Shown here in pieces: positions 39,725 to 53,600 of a stretch of 64,000 bases of DNA (the stretch's first letter is position 1; every line of letters begins with the position of its first letter). The stretch spans positions 22,154,077 to 22,218,076 of the forward strand of contig NC_064438.1 of NCBI RefSeq assembly GCF_023343835.1. The letters run 5' to 3'. The notes under the pieces were generated by a model. It was not told where the DNA came from. It searched no databases and saw only the letters and a program-made list of their open reading frames with translations. The stretch is from Lagopus muta. Lineage: Eukaryota > Chordata > Aves > Galliformes > Phasianidae. Made by a program: the position numbers and the translations under genes.

Positions 39725-41850
39725 AATTGGGATATATAAACAGGAGAACTCAATTTTGTCCGGACAAAATTTCCTATATGCAAGGACATGCTCCTTTTTG
39801 TTAAGTGCTACTTTGGCTCCTAAATGTTCAAAGATTATTTGGCATCTTTTCTGCCAGAGGTACTAGCTTTTCTGGACAATATTTTTTGCAATATCTTGAC
39901 AGATTAATTTTTTTTGTCTAGTGAAAACATGGATGTTGATAATTCCTTCCCCATGAATAATACATTTATGAAAACACTGAAATATTGAATCCGAAACACG
40001 TGGACAAATGGAAGCTGATAGATCTCCAGGATGGGCAGCAGGCACAATGTGTCAGTCAGCATTCCCCCTTGTTCTGTTGTGCGTGCTTTGCCAGTTGTAG
40101 CATTTACATCCACATTCTTCATCGTAACAGCGATCTCCCTCCTCATCACTGGTGTTAGCATATGGAAAAGGTGGCATGCAGCAATCCGTCTTACAAAGTA
40201 CTTAATATGTCAGTGTTAGCACATCCAGCACAGCACGTGCAGCATCCCTCTTGCCAGTTCCATTCCCTCACTCCCTCCTGAGCACAGGCAGTTAATTAAT
40301 CAGTCACTTGGGAGGCTGTAGCATTTTCCCAGCAACAACCTACAAAGATGCTAAGTTTACTGATCTTCCCAAGTTTAACCCCTTGTTTTATTCCCTCAGT
40401 ATCTCTGATCTCTCCTTTTGTTCCTGGACTGGTTTTCCCTCAGGGTAGTCTGACCTTTACTTTTTTTTTCCTAAATTCTAATGCAAGTTAGCAGATTATA
40501 CACAAGTCCCATTCTGTGGTGGTTTGGTGTTTTTAATACTTTTTGGAATGCTAAGGCATCTGGAATCGAGGACATCTACTTTGTCCTTGGATTGAGGGAG
40601 AAGCCTGGAGAACTTCACTAGGATCACAGACCAGATCTGCACTACTTTGCCTCAGTGCAAAAAAGGTTTTCATCACTGTCCTGCCCAAATACAAAGAAAG
40701 GCATTTAGCATTGTTTAGTGCAAATATTTATGCACATAGAGAAACACAAAGACTGCCCATGTCGGCACGATTAGCATGCTGACTGTGCCTACTTAATCTC
40801 TGTTCTTTCATGGAGACAAGGGACGTGCGCTGCCCTGCTTCTGGCATCCAGGGCATACTGTACTGCAGCAAGAGAGGCAACAAGCAGTATTCTGCTGTGC
40901 TGCCTCCCTGTCGGCTAATGATAATTTAGCCCTGGGTTTTGTCAGCTCAGACTCTCCTAAAATAGACGACGGTGTGTGACTGTGAACTTTCATCAAGCAC
41001 CTAATAATAATCCCTGACAATGTGTTTCAGTTGATGTTTCCATGTGACTCCTACCCTCAGCTGGGTTTCATCTTCTGAAAAACAGGTGGAAAGCTCTCTC
41101 CCACTGTGCTACTTCTTGGTTCTTTCTTGGTTCATTTACCAACAAGGGTAACTCCTTCTCCATGCATGGAAAATGTACACTGACACAAAACAAGGATGTA
41201 TCAGAGAGCAGATAATTCTCCACGTATAGAACATTCAGCAAATATTTCACCAAGCTTTGCTGCAATAAAGAGGCCATGGCAAGATGCTGTTGTGACAAGA
41301 GACCTCCTCCAAGCATGTCTTGCCAGGTCTGCTTTTTGATTCTTGCATGCAGTTCTGCAGAAGTAAACTCAGTAAGCGGTGGTCTGTTAATCATTCTATA
41401 GATGGGGGAATGAAAAACACTGCTTGGGCTTCTCAGGATGTCTGCTCAGGGAAGATGCAGACATGACTTCACTGAATAGTGATTTTTCACGTGTTCCAAA
41501 ATAGCAGAATACTGTCACAGACTTCTGTGCTTTGCATGATATATAGAACAAGTCACCCACCATCTGAAATCCAACCAGTACAGTACTGTGAAAAGGTCTC
41601 CAGGTGCAAGGTCTTCTCATGTGGTATCAGTCAAATTGAGTACTTAAGGAAATACCCTACAAGAAACATACAAGGTGCATCACGGTAACAAAACATGAGG
41701 TTGATCCAGGTTCAGAGAGCAGTGTGAATGACAGTGTGGAGACAGGGGATGCCATAGATCACAGTGACAGCAGCAGTGCAGCACTGGGAGATGCCCTGGG
41801 GCTAAATAGGTTGTTGAGGCTACAAGAGAAATTTGCTTCCTGCTTGGATC
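39725..41850. other. Intergenic sequence upstream of the astacin gene
   Basis: No gene recognised. A frame at 41068-41394 on the minus strand (108 codons) shows no family resemblance. Confidence 0.5.
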
Positions 41851-41853
41851 CCC

Positions 41854-41907
41854 ATTGGCTAGGGATGATATTTTGAGCCCTGTCAGGGCAGGCCCTGCTG
41901 GTATATC
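41854..41907 (+). promoter_or_regulatory. Candidate core promoter of the astacin gene
   Basis: An inverted CCAAT box (ATTGG, 41854-41858) lies about 45 bases before a TATA-like TATATC (41902-41907). This spacing suits a start site near 41930-41935 and a 5' UTR of about 50 bases before the ATG at 41985. It rests on motifs only, with no independent evidence of a transcript start. Confidence 0.35.
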
Positions 41908-41984
41908 TAGCAGCAGCACTCCTGAACTGATAGAGATTAGGACAAGCATTGAAGGTCTGTCAGGGTTGGAGAATGAATCTGAAA

Positions 41985-42041
41985 ATGCTCCTAATCTTCA
42001 TTGCATTTCTGCTTGCCTCTGTACTGGGCTTCCCTATTCAG
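41985..42041 (+). CDS. Astacin gene exon 1 (signal peptide)
   Basis: It encodes MLLIFIAFLLASVLGFPIQ, a classic secretory signal with likely cleavage after ASVLG. The ATG has A at -3. The donor is CAG|GTGAGA, phase 0. No upstream in-frame methionine sits in a better context. Confidence 0.9.
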
Positions 42042-45000
42042 GTGAGAGAAGGTCCAGGCAGCCCTGCTCTTTCCTCTACTTGACTTGCTTTTCCTGGAGT
42101 TAAGCTGTGGAAACACATTTTGATAAATTTCTGATTACTAAAATACCAGAAATATAAAAAGATATGAAGTTAATCTATTTCTTTTGTCCTGCTTTTTCTG
42201 ATCTGATTTTGATGCTATTGTTGCTGTCCTCATGAGCCAAAGAAAATTAACATCTTTTACTTATTGATTTTTTCAGGACAACTATGAAAACAGCACAGCA
42301 AGTAAGTAGAATTTCTACTGATTTTAAAGACAAGTGTTAATTATTGACTTTGTATCAAATAAATTACATAACAGCAATTTGGGATTTTGGTCGTTATCTG
42401 ATGCAAGTAATGTAGTTTTGGTGATAGCTTCAGGTATATAATTTTTACAAGCTTGGAGTGTGACTACAGTCTTTATACTGGCAGGAATAACCAGCCCACT
42501 AATCTGCATTATATAAGGGATTTCATGAAAGTATGGTTTTCTTTTTGCCTACTTACTAAGGTATATATTTTGGAGAGTTATTATTACTGATTGTATGGCT
42601 TCCCAGTGTCTTCATGGAATGAACAGACAAATAACAGCTGAAATAAGGAGAAATTAAGATATGTTTAAGGCAGAGCTTCCACAAGGTAGGAAAAGTTTAG
42701 GCTGTCACATCTCAATGGTTCTTGCAGTAATGCTAGACAGAAGGATCTGTCTGGGTGCAGCAGAACAAAAGATACGAAGGAAAATCTATGCTGCTCTTAG
42801 TATATGAGGAACAGAGAAAAGAAGGTGAGGTCTGTGCTGTGGAGAGAACCACATGTCCTGCAGTTGCCATTCTGTGCAGTGTAGTAGGTTCTGAAATGAA
42901 TGACAGGCTGTGTTGTGGTGCTGCTGGTTTTGTGGTTACACATAAATGTGCTACTGTGAGCTGCTTGGCTGAAACACGGTGCTGGCAAAGAGGCCACAGG
43001 AAAGCGGAAAAAAAGACACAGTGATGAAAGTATCTGCATGTCATCAGTGATGTGCGTGTTGTGGTAGACAAAACTGTCGACAAATTGATTTTACTGATAG
43101 CAGAGGGAGTTGAAAGTTCTGAGTCAGAGAACTCAGAGCTGTGTGTCTGAATGCCTCCTACTGTGTTCCTCAGCTGCAGGGGGTTGAACAGAAACCTTGA
43201 CTTCACTTTGTCAAAACACATAATAATGAAAAAAGAATCAGAGGGGTATAAAAGATATATAAGTTTAAATTTCATCAATGTGTGGTAAATACAGGTGAAC
43301 ACATAAGACCAATTTGCTGGTGAGTGGCAGCTGTAGAGCGCATAATAGCAGCAACTTTCTTGTTCCTAATATACTTTTGGGCTGAATGCACATGACTTCC
43401 AACAGATGCGCTTTACACTTACTTTCTGGATGTGGTTTGTTAGGTTAATTTAGATGTGATTTTAAACACTTGAAAATTCAATTTTCATGTTGAATTTTGA
43501 TATCTTTCCTTTAAACTGAGCACTTGGAAAAGACTTAGCTATTCATTTGCCTCCTTGCCTGCCTTGGTGCAGCAGTAAAAGAAAGGGACATCAGGTGTCA
43601 GAGAAAGCTTTGCATTGTACTGTGACGGAAAACAAATAGTACAAGCTTAACAGAACAGCTTTTGTCAATTTGCAAAATAGAATGGGATCATTGCAGATTT
43701 CCAGAGCAGGTCAGTGGAAATATACCTGTAGGTAGACCTTAATAGGACCAAAAAACTGTCAGATGCAGGGGTGATATGTAGCAAGAGGCAGACTTGCTTG
43801 ACATATTCAGAAGAAGTAAGTGGCTAATGAAAAGTGGCTGGTGCTTCTTTTGAGATGTCACTTATGACATGGAAGAAAAGGGATGTAAATTTTACTGTTC
43901 AGCAGATTTGGAGCCAATCTACATCTATTCTGAATAGTAGAAACCCCCTTAGTACATTTGGACAATAACCACCTAGATCAATGGGAGCTGTGAAAAGGGA
44001 AAGGTGCTGCAAGATGTGATGGCTGTACCTTCTGTTGAAAACACATGGTCAAAAAGTCAAGCAACATGGATGGGCTTAGAAATATGCAAATTGTTTGCAT
44101 AACTGCGGTGTTGGGAGGGGAGATAAAAATAATGGTTTTAAATTTAGACAAAGAAGACTACAATTATTAGCAACATGGAAGAGGTACTAGAAAGATTTGT
44201 GGCATATCCATCATACTTAAGAACAGGTCAAGCAAACAGTGGTCAAGAGTAACATAGATAAAACCACTTCTGCCTTAGGGAAACTAGACAAACTGGATGA
44301 CCTTCAGAGAATCTTTCCATTTCTGTACTTTTACGATGCTGTAACAAAGAAGTTTCTGCTCAGAAATCTATATATCAGATTTTCCTTTCCGTGTTGGTAT
44401 CTAGAAACCAATTTTTAGCAGAATTCAAAAGATGCCACACTAGAAAAATATCTTAGAAATAAGGATGGTTCCAAGGTGCTGCCAGATGCATCCTGAAGTC
44501 AGGATTGTTTGCCTAGCACTAAATGATAGCCTTCGTACAATTTCGTAATTTTATCCTTTTGCTCTCTGAAACCAGTGAAGACTGCTGGGCTGTTATTCTG
44601 CGTGTTTTCCAGTGAAATCTGGGGACAAAGCATATTTGTTCCAAATTTCCTCTGTCATTTTTCACTCTGAAGCTGACAAAATGCTTTGCGGATTTCTTAG
44701 ATGATAAATAATCACGATTCTGTACTGCTAGGAATTTTCACAGCTGTTTGTCTAAATCTCAATTTAATTTCTGTGCGTATATTTATCAGTTAGTGCAACT
44801 AACTTCAAGCTCTTCAAGCAGTGGCACCTGCCAAAGGCATTCTACTGTCTGAGGAGCCTATACCATTGAAGTTGCATTCAGAATCTAATTTGTCCCTTGT
44901 CTTTTTCTTCCTTTCTTTTAGCAGCAACAGAATCTACTCAGGTAAGGACAGCTAGATCAGCTCCTTTGTTCACTTTGGTGTCCAGTATTGATTTCAAGAC

Positions 45001-47652
45001 TCATCTACTCCATCCATATCGCCATCTGAGCAGGAAAGTCTTCTCAGATAAAAAGTATCAGAGTGCTCGGTTTCCTTCCCTATCCCATTCATTGCTTCAC
45101 AATACCCAAATACAGACACAATCCCAGGAAGACTTTGCCTCTTCTGGAGTCATAGAGAAAACTCAAATCTGCTTTTAATTTCTGCCAGGCAATGGAAGCA
45201 TGGCAATTTGTTTTGCTACCAGTGTTACCTCCCCAAGCTAGGCTTCAGCGTACAGTCCCCTACAAGCAGTAGATGCTATGGTCAATCACCACAAACGTGG
45301 GATGATGTCATGGGGATTTCATCAGAGAAGTCATCAATTTTGCACTCTTACTAGCTGGGAGATGAATGAAGCTAGAAGCTCTGAAACATGCTACATGCTT
45401 TAAAATGCATTTCATGAGTCTCCAGTTTTCCTCATGATATCTATATCAAAAGACAGCAAAGAAAAATATCTACCACAACATGGTAGTACTTAGCTCACCC
45501 ATGATACACTAAATAACTCAAAACTGCAGAGGTGCTTAAAATAGTTACCCTTCTGTTCCTTTGTTTTTTTTTTTTTTTTTTTCTAATTTATGTAATAATA
45601 TCAGCTGTGAGACAAAACTAATGTATTGTCCTTGTAGGTTACTACAGAAGAGGATATATACGGTACGTATTATTACATCTCTATGTACATAAGTACTTGC
45701 TAGAGTATACCAGTTGTTAACTACCTAATTACTATAGAAAATAGCACATGCTTAACACAAGTTAATCTCGGGGAAGAAATTTTAAATGAATGCACTCACC
45801 AGAGTATTTAATGCAAAGCACAGTCCTTTGATTGTAGCCAGTTTTTTGGCTCAGCTGAAAATCTGTTAATTTTTCTAAAAATGTCTCTGTGTAGATAATA
45901 ACTTAAATAACTTCTGAAAGTAACAGCAATCACAGAGACCATCTGCCTGTGCTGTTTCTTGATGTCAAGGCTCAAAGAAAGGCACTCAGACTCAGCTGAT
46001 TTTATTCACTACAGAGCCCATAAGTCCCTGATGTTGAGCTGATGTGGGGACAACAGTCTCATTCATGAAATAGGAATTCAGTTCTGATTTCATTGACTTC
46101 AAGAGTTTTTCAAGAGCAGTATACCCAACAGTAAGGAGCAGGACTACTCTCCATCCATATTTATTGTGATGTGTTAGTGGGTTGTTTGTGGAGCATGCAT
46201 GCAGGATGGCTGTGCTTATTGAATGCCAGGAAGAAGATGTGTAGACAAGAAGAATTGCCAGCTGGCCTCCTATACAGGATAAAACAGGCTTAAGAAGAGC
46301 CAAAAAACAAGTATTTAAAATACAATAACTAAATAACAAAGGTAGAGAGAAGGATTGATTGAAAGGAAATTGTTCTTGGTATTAGATGAATGCCGAGATA
46401 GCCACAGCTGTTGGGAGGTTCACAAGGTCGTATCACTGAGCAAAGATGTACATGACTGAACACCGTGCCAACACATAAATAGGTTCAGTGAGTTTCAATA
46501 CATCACTGTAATCAGGACCAGAACAAGAGGAGTTCCTGGAAACTCATCAGGTTAAAAATGAGGATTCAGGTTTTCCTTGAGAATTAGAGAGTGATACTTT
46601 ATATTTTCTACACAGACTCTCCATCACCAACAGAGATAGACTCTGAAGATGAAGTTATTTTTAACAGAATTTTGGAAGTTAACAAAGGTAATGCCATCAC
46701 AGTTCTGCTTATACATGGCCTTTCTGCTGATGTGGGGGAGGCAACAGGGAAGGTACGCTGTCTTAGCACAGTAAGCGCAAACATTTTTTCTATCTTATAC
46801 ATACGTAAGAAACCCTCAGAGACTGGCCACAGGGAACACCTTGTCTGGGTTCTGCTGAAGGCCTACGGTACCTCAAATGTCTTCTCAATATTGAAGATGA
46901 TATCAGGTGTGAAGGCAGCTGAGCTACACAAGCAGCTTCTTCAGCTTTAGTCCTCAACATCTTGGTCTTTCTATGGACACAAAATGAGAAACTGGATAAT
47001 TGGATGCTTTGTTATTTAACTGCCTGAGTGCAAGCATTACTTGCATTCAGTTATCATATCACTTTGCCTTAGAGACTCCTACATAAGCAATAGTCAATTT
47101 GTCAATTTCAAGCCTCCTGCCCTAGATATTCTGCACCTTCATTCTTCTTATTCACCACTTCCTATCAGCTTTGCTTTTTCACACTTTCGGGGGGGGGATA
47201 ATGTCATTCTTGAAACTTTATTTCTGCCTGTAGTAACAGACTTTCCTACAGTTTTCTACAAATATTACTCCTTTCAATTTGTCCCTTCCCGTCAGGCCTC
47301 TTAGCTAAGAACTGTGTAGGGAAGTAGGTAACGTCCACCTAGCTAAATAGTCCACTCACTTCCCATGCTGAACAGGAGCAGATATGAAGGAAAAATATGA
47401 AGGAGCACAAGTAGAATGATACTTTTTCAAATATGCCCTAGACAGCTCCCAGCAATCTGTGGCTCAGGTATTTCCATCCCTTCTTTTTCACCACAGACAG
47501 CTCTCAGTACTTGCAAGAAGGTGACATAGTCCCTCGAAGGAGCCGCAGTGCCATCAACTGTCGCAATTGCTATTGGCCTCAGTCCAGGGATGGGATTGTT
47601 CGTATTCCCTATGTCTTGGATCCTACTTATGGTGGGTATAAATTGCATTCTT

Positions 47653-47692
<40 letters not shown>

Positions 47693-50600
47693 TTTTTAAT
47701 TATTAGTATTTTTTAATGGATTTTGTCCAATAAGCTTTAGATAGAAACCTACCTCCAGTGGCCATACAGTCGATGAAATCTATTCTAAGGATTCATTTCT
47801 GCTATGCAAGTACAGATCAATTGTAAATTACAAAAAAATCAACAGATCAAATTTCCTTGAGCAGTTGGCATCATGTACTCATGTTTTGAGTACGATCTCC
47901 TAGAGATAACATTAATCACATTCTCTAATTGTATCTTCAGAACATCTGCCTTTATAAGATTCATGATATTTGCAATGTGGTTTGAATAGCCTAGTTTTTA
48001 TTAGCAAAATATCTTCCCACATCTGCCTCTAAATGAACAGAAGTTGTAGCAATAATTGTTGTTACAATTTAAACCAAGAAGTTAAGAATAAAACGTTCCC
48101 ACTTGAATCCTTTTGGACGCTAATCTGCAAAAGGAGAATCTCATGCCAGGTTAACTGAAATGAAATAAATTGCTGAGCAAGAAGCAAGAAAGAGCCTAGT
48201 CCAGCTTATGTCCCTCATCTACCCTGTTTTTGTGCATCCATATTTTAATGCCACTTGTTATTGTTGAGTGACCGCCCCTCCCCTCCCCCCCCCCCCCCCC
48301 AAATTAACCTTTTCTTCTCCAGAGGAGAACCATGTGAAAGGGATTCATGAAGCCATGGCAGAATTTGAAACACTGACTTGTATTAATTTTGTGAAGCGCA
48401 AGACAGAACGTGACTACCTCATCATTAGATCTGCTGATGGGTGAGTTGAAAGATAAATGAGCAAGTTATTCCTACAAAGCTGATTCCTCACTATTCACAT
48501 CTTGTGTGACCTTGAAGAGGAAAAAGGTGTGGATTAAGACAAGAATCTTTGTTTTTTAACAGTGCAAGGTATCCTGCAAGTTCAAAGACACAACTGTTAC
48601 AGCAGTGACTCAGAAGCGACTGATGATAAAAAAAAAAAAAAGCCTTGAGGTGGAGAGTGTATCTTATGTTGCATATACATATTACACCACACATTTGAGA
48701 ACAATATGTAACAGGTTATAACAGTAGTCCTCACTTGCACAGACAAGATCAATTGTAACTTACAAAATAAGGAGTTCTCTGAATCACAGTTGATTGTTAG
48801 GGTCAGAATTTGATCCTGTGAGAGAACTGTTCAACATATGCCAGCTTTAAAGTGCTATTCTTAACTCCAGTTCTAATACAGGATTCAATCATTTGGATAA
48901 AAATGTTTTTATCTAGGCAGTTAAAATCACTATGTACAGAAAGCTAGCATGCAGGAGCCTCTTTGCTAATGAAAGTCTTCCAGGAGACCTTAATGACTTA
49001 AATATTTAAGACCATAAATAGTTGACATTTTCTACATCATGGCCAGTTTTGCCTTTTCGTAGACACTATCCCAGGGGACAGAATGCAATCCTTCCGCTCC
49101 CACATCATATGAGGCAAGGCTCACGTGAAGCAAAGTTCTCCGTACTGTCCCTTTGCCTGTCTGATAATAAAAATCCTGTAAGTCTTCTGCTGGTGTTCAA
49201 TCTCAGATGCTGGTCCAACTATGGAAAAGTAGGAGGTGGGCAGACGGTATCTGTGATGAAAGGAGGCTGCATGTGGAAAGGAATTATTCAGCACGAACTG
49301 GACCACGCTCTGGGATTTTTGCATGAGCATTCTCGAAGTGACAGGGACAGATATGTAAGGATCATGTGGGAGTACATCAGCCCAGGTAAGTGCTTCTGAC
49401 TTCCTCTATGTAGGGGCAGATATATCATCCTGTTCCCAGCTATTCCTTGTTCCCTAAAGTGAGTAGATAAGAAGCATACACTAATACAGTACCTTATATT
49501 ACAGCTGACAGACCAGACTTCAGGAAATTTGAAAACTCCAACAATCTAGGCCTTCCTTATGACTATTCTTCAGTAATGCACTATGGCCCGTAAGTAGCAA
49601 TATGATGTTGCTTTTGTTGGAACTCAAATCTTGCATTAGAACTCTTATAGCACTCTTCCAACTAGTAGAACATTGTGAGTCAATTCAGTTCTTCCATTCC
49701 TCAAGGTTAAATGATTATCCTTTAATTTTCTTTATGGAATCATTCACAGCTGAACTTGGGGGTAAAGAAAGGCATCAGCTTACTGATGGGCATCTTAATC
49801 AAACCTAATTGGATAGCAGTTAGAACCACAGCAACAACCAAGATAGAAGCATCAGAAGCTCCCTTTGCCATTTGGGGAAAAAAAAAAAAGAAAAAAAAAG
49901 AGTTAGATAGCTAAGAAGACTGCCTGCTAGCCATCAGTCACAGATAGGTGTGTATGGAAGAACTGTCTTTTTCCTCTGATTCATACAACTGCTATTTTCC
50001 CTCTATAGGACACAGACTGTGCTATTAAATCCTGAAAAATGCTGTTTTACTTGAAGAACAATTTTTATTATTATTATTATTTATTTTTATCTTATTTTTT
50101 ATTTTTCCCAGACACACATTCACTAATACCACTGGAAAAGCAACAATTGTACCGGTTCCTGATGGATCAGTGCATATTGGACAGAGGCTGGGGCTGAGCA
50201 ACTTGGATGTGGCCAAAATCAACAGGCTTTACAATTGCAGTAAGTTCCTCAAAGCTGTCCTTTCACCTGAGGGTACTCAGCTCCTTGGTGGAGGTGTATG
50301 AGCAGTATGCAGTGGCAGCAGTTTATCATCAAATACTATGAGATTACTCTCTAAATTCATGGTACCCATACGGTCACTATGGGAGAGAACGCAAAGGTCA
50401 AGCTGGAGAAATACTGTGATTAGTGAGGTACTATTTTCTACCTCAAAAATAAATTAAATACATTCACCGTTGCAATGCTGCAGCAATGACTTAACTGCAT
50501 GTCACTCTGTAAACTTCATAGAGTCCTTGGGTTTGTGAAGGCTCAAGAGACAGCTATAAACCCCTCAAAAAGTCAGACATCACTTTCCTTTGTTGCAGTT

Positions 50601-53600
50601 TGTATTTAAGACCCGAGTCAAAGAGCCATAGCTCCTCTGAATTGAAACAGTTTCATATCTTGTGCATCTTTTAACCTAATAGTTTTCAAATATTTAAGCT
50701 GTCATTCTAGATGTCTATGTATTTTCCACTCCTTACTTTTAACTTCTGCTTGAAGAAATTCTCCTATACAATCAGAGAAATGTGAACACGAATGAATATT
50801 ATTCCTTGCACAGAGGAAAGCACAAGTCCTCCTAAGCTTAGAACTCAAGTATTGTAGAGAAACCAAAGTTTTCTTGATTCTTCTTACACCAGATTACTTC
50901 CTTATCCCAGTGGAAGACCACAAGAGCAAAGATAGCAAAATGAAGCCTTGGCATTCTTTAAAGAGGTGCAGAAAGGATACTTCATCACGAGATCCCTTGC
51001 TACACTATGCTCATTGATAAAGTTAATTTTTTTTCTGCATATGACTTCACTTCTCGTTTTGATAGAGACGCTTACGTATTATATGAAAATTAGGACGTGA
51101 TTTTTCATTTTAATCAAGATGTACTGATACCTTGAAATGAGTGCTGCCATATCAGAAAATCATGACTTTTACATTTTGAAGATACTGTAATTTTAAATGG
51201 GTGGAAGTTTCTGCAAGCGTGGTACTGAGATAAATGCTTCTCCCTCAGGTCGCTGCAGCACTATTATTGATGCAGCGTTTGGGTCACTGAAATCTGCCAA
51301 CTACCCAAGAAACTATTCAGATAACACCAACTGTGTCTGGCTTATCCGAACCCGATCCAGAAAGGTAATCATAAGTTAATAACGGTCTTGGTATATGACT
51401 GAACTTGCATCTTTCTTTGTAAGGCATTTTGCTTTTTTTTCTGCATACCAGTTTCCATATAACATTTTTTTCCATAAGAGAGATTTCAAACTAGTCTCTA
51501 CTTTTCATGTCCTTAAGCCAGGTATGGGAAAAACAACTGCAGAGTTGTGATTTTGGAAAACCTCCATGCATTGGGCTTCAGGTTTGCAAAATCAAGACAA
51601 AGCAGTCTGAGCATGGGAGCATTCAGTCACAGGCTCATTAGATCTGAATCCTGCATCTTCAGGGGATGAGAGGCAAGTAGGGGCAATCAGTTTCAGTTTG
51701 GTTTTGGACGCAGCTTGGATTCTGTCTCATTTAGAGGACATTCAAACAAAGAAGTCACGTATGTGTGTATGACAGGCTTGTTTTTGATTGCCTTCCAGAT
51801 TTCTCTGCACTTTCGTGCCTTCCAGCTGAGGACAACCAGAGGCTGTCAGGGTGATTATGTTAAAGTTTACGATGGATCCAGCAAGTATTCTGCAGTTCTA
51901 ATGGACAAAACCTGTGGATCACAGATACCCGCTGACATAGTTTCTTCTAGCAATCTTATGCTCATAGAGTTTGTCACAGATGGTGCTGATACAGCTTCTG
52001 GTTTCCAAGCCACCTTTACTTCTGGTAAGTCTGAGGACATGGAAAATGACAGAGAAAAAAACAAACAAACAAACAAAAAAGCAAACAAACAAAAAAACCC
52101 ACTGTTAAATCAATAGGGGTTCTATCTTTCTCTTTGCTAGTCTTTTGGGAAAACAGTGAAGAAATGATGTCTACAGGAACCATTATTTTCTGCCTTGCTT
52201 CTGGATCAGTACTACACTGATACCATTTATTCATTCAGGAAGATGGGGCAATGCTTAGAGCAAATTGTCAGCCAAGTGATTTCCAGATTTCACAATTTGC
52301 CTTGTCTTTCAGATACACACTATTCCAAAGTATGCAACATTAGGGTCATGATCACTTTAAAATTACTTATAGGGTTACTAGCACAGTAGAATGAGAATAA
52401 ATCATAATGTAAAATTTAATTACATTGCTCTTCTGAAAAAGGTGCAGTTTTTAATCAAACAGTTCTAAGAGCAAGAAAGATTCATGGTGAACCAAGTCAC
52501 TCAGCCCTGAAGCAAGGAGAGAGGAAGTATTTCCATGGCCAGGATCCACCTGAAACACATTCTTTTCAGTCCCATCTAATTAATAACTAGAGCCACAACT
52601 ATACAATTCAGTTGCCACAGGCTGTCACATTAGTATGTGTCAGCTGGAATAAGGAAATGTCTCTGCACATTTCTATAGCCAACAGCAAACTATACATTCA
52701 GTAATGCAGCTTGGCTTCATTAGTTGAAGGAAAGCTCAGCAAGCTCATGACCTTGCATTTGTCGTGGGCTAAGAACATCCATACAGAGAAATGCAGTAAT
52801 TTAGGTGTATATCCAAACCTGAACAGCAATACTGCCTCTGTAGTATCTATTTCTGTCAATTCTAGCTATAGGGAGGAAGAAAAACAAGAAAAATCTCCAC
52901 ACCGCTTTTATATATCATAGAGTAGAATAGAATCATAGAATGGCCTGGGTTGAAAAGGACCATAATCATCACCTAGTTTCAACCCCCCTGCTATGTGCAG
53001 GGTATCATCAGCTACAAAGTGGTCTGGCTTTTGGATAAAATGTGATTTAACTTTTACATAATTCAGAGATTCTACTGTTTGCTCAGAGTGCTCTGAAAGC
53101 TAAATATTCTTTCATTTCACTTACAGCAAGGATCCAAAGAAGATTTAGCATCCACAACTGATTTAATGGAGAAGAATCTATTCTGTGAATATTGAAATTA
53201 TGGATTTCCAACTCTGCTCCTATCTTGGCTTGGATCAGTATGCAATTTAATTCTATTAAGAATCAAATTCTTCATCTTCTTGGGAAAGTTTTTTCCCCAA
53301 GCCATATAAATGTATGAATTCTATACATCCTAGTGTATTATCCCTTTTGTCTGCACAATTAATTTATTACCTCTTTCTATTTAACAATTTAATTAAAAGC
53401 TTCATAAAAAATAATCTGTTTCCATTTCTGTTTTCTGATTGTCCCTCAAACTATGCACAATATCAATGGAATCTTATTTCTCAGACACCTTCATTCAGCC
53501 ACACTGTTGCACACTCTTAAATGCCTCACTGATTTCATAATGAGTTTAGGCATTTGGCTGGAGAGAACATCTCCAACTTTACAAACACACGTTCTGTTCT

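Noticed and set aside
46591-46950. Extending propeptide exon 5 to the end of its open frame
   Set aside because: The GTAATG donor at 46688 gives the phase needed by exon 6; the remaining frame (GNAITVLLIHG onward) has no astacin similarity.
49022-49399. Reading the whole 125-codon frame around the HELDH motif as one exon
   Set aside because: Only 49207-49385 fits: the acceptor at 49205-49206 and donor at 49386 give the right phase, and residues before it do not resemble astacin.
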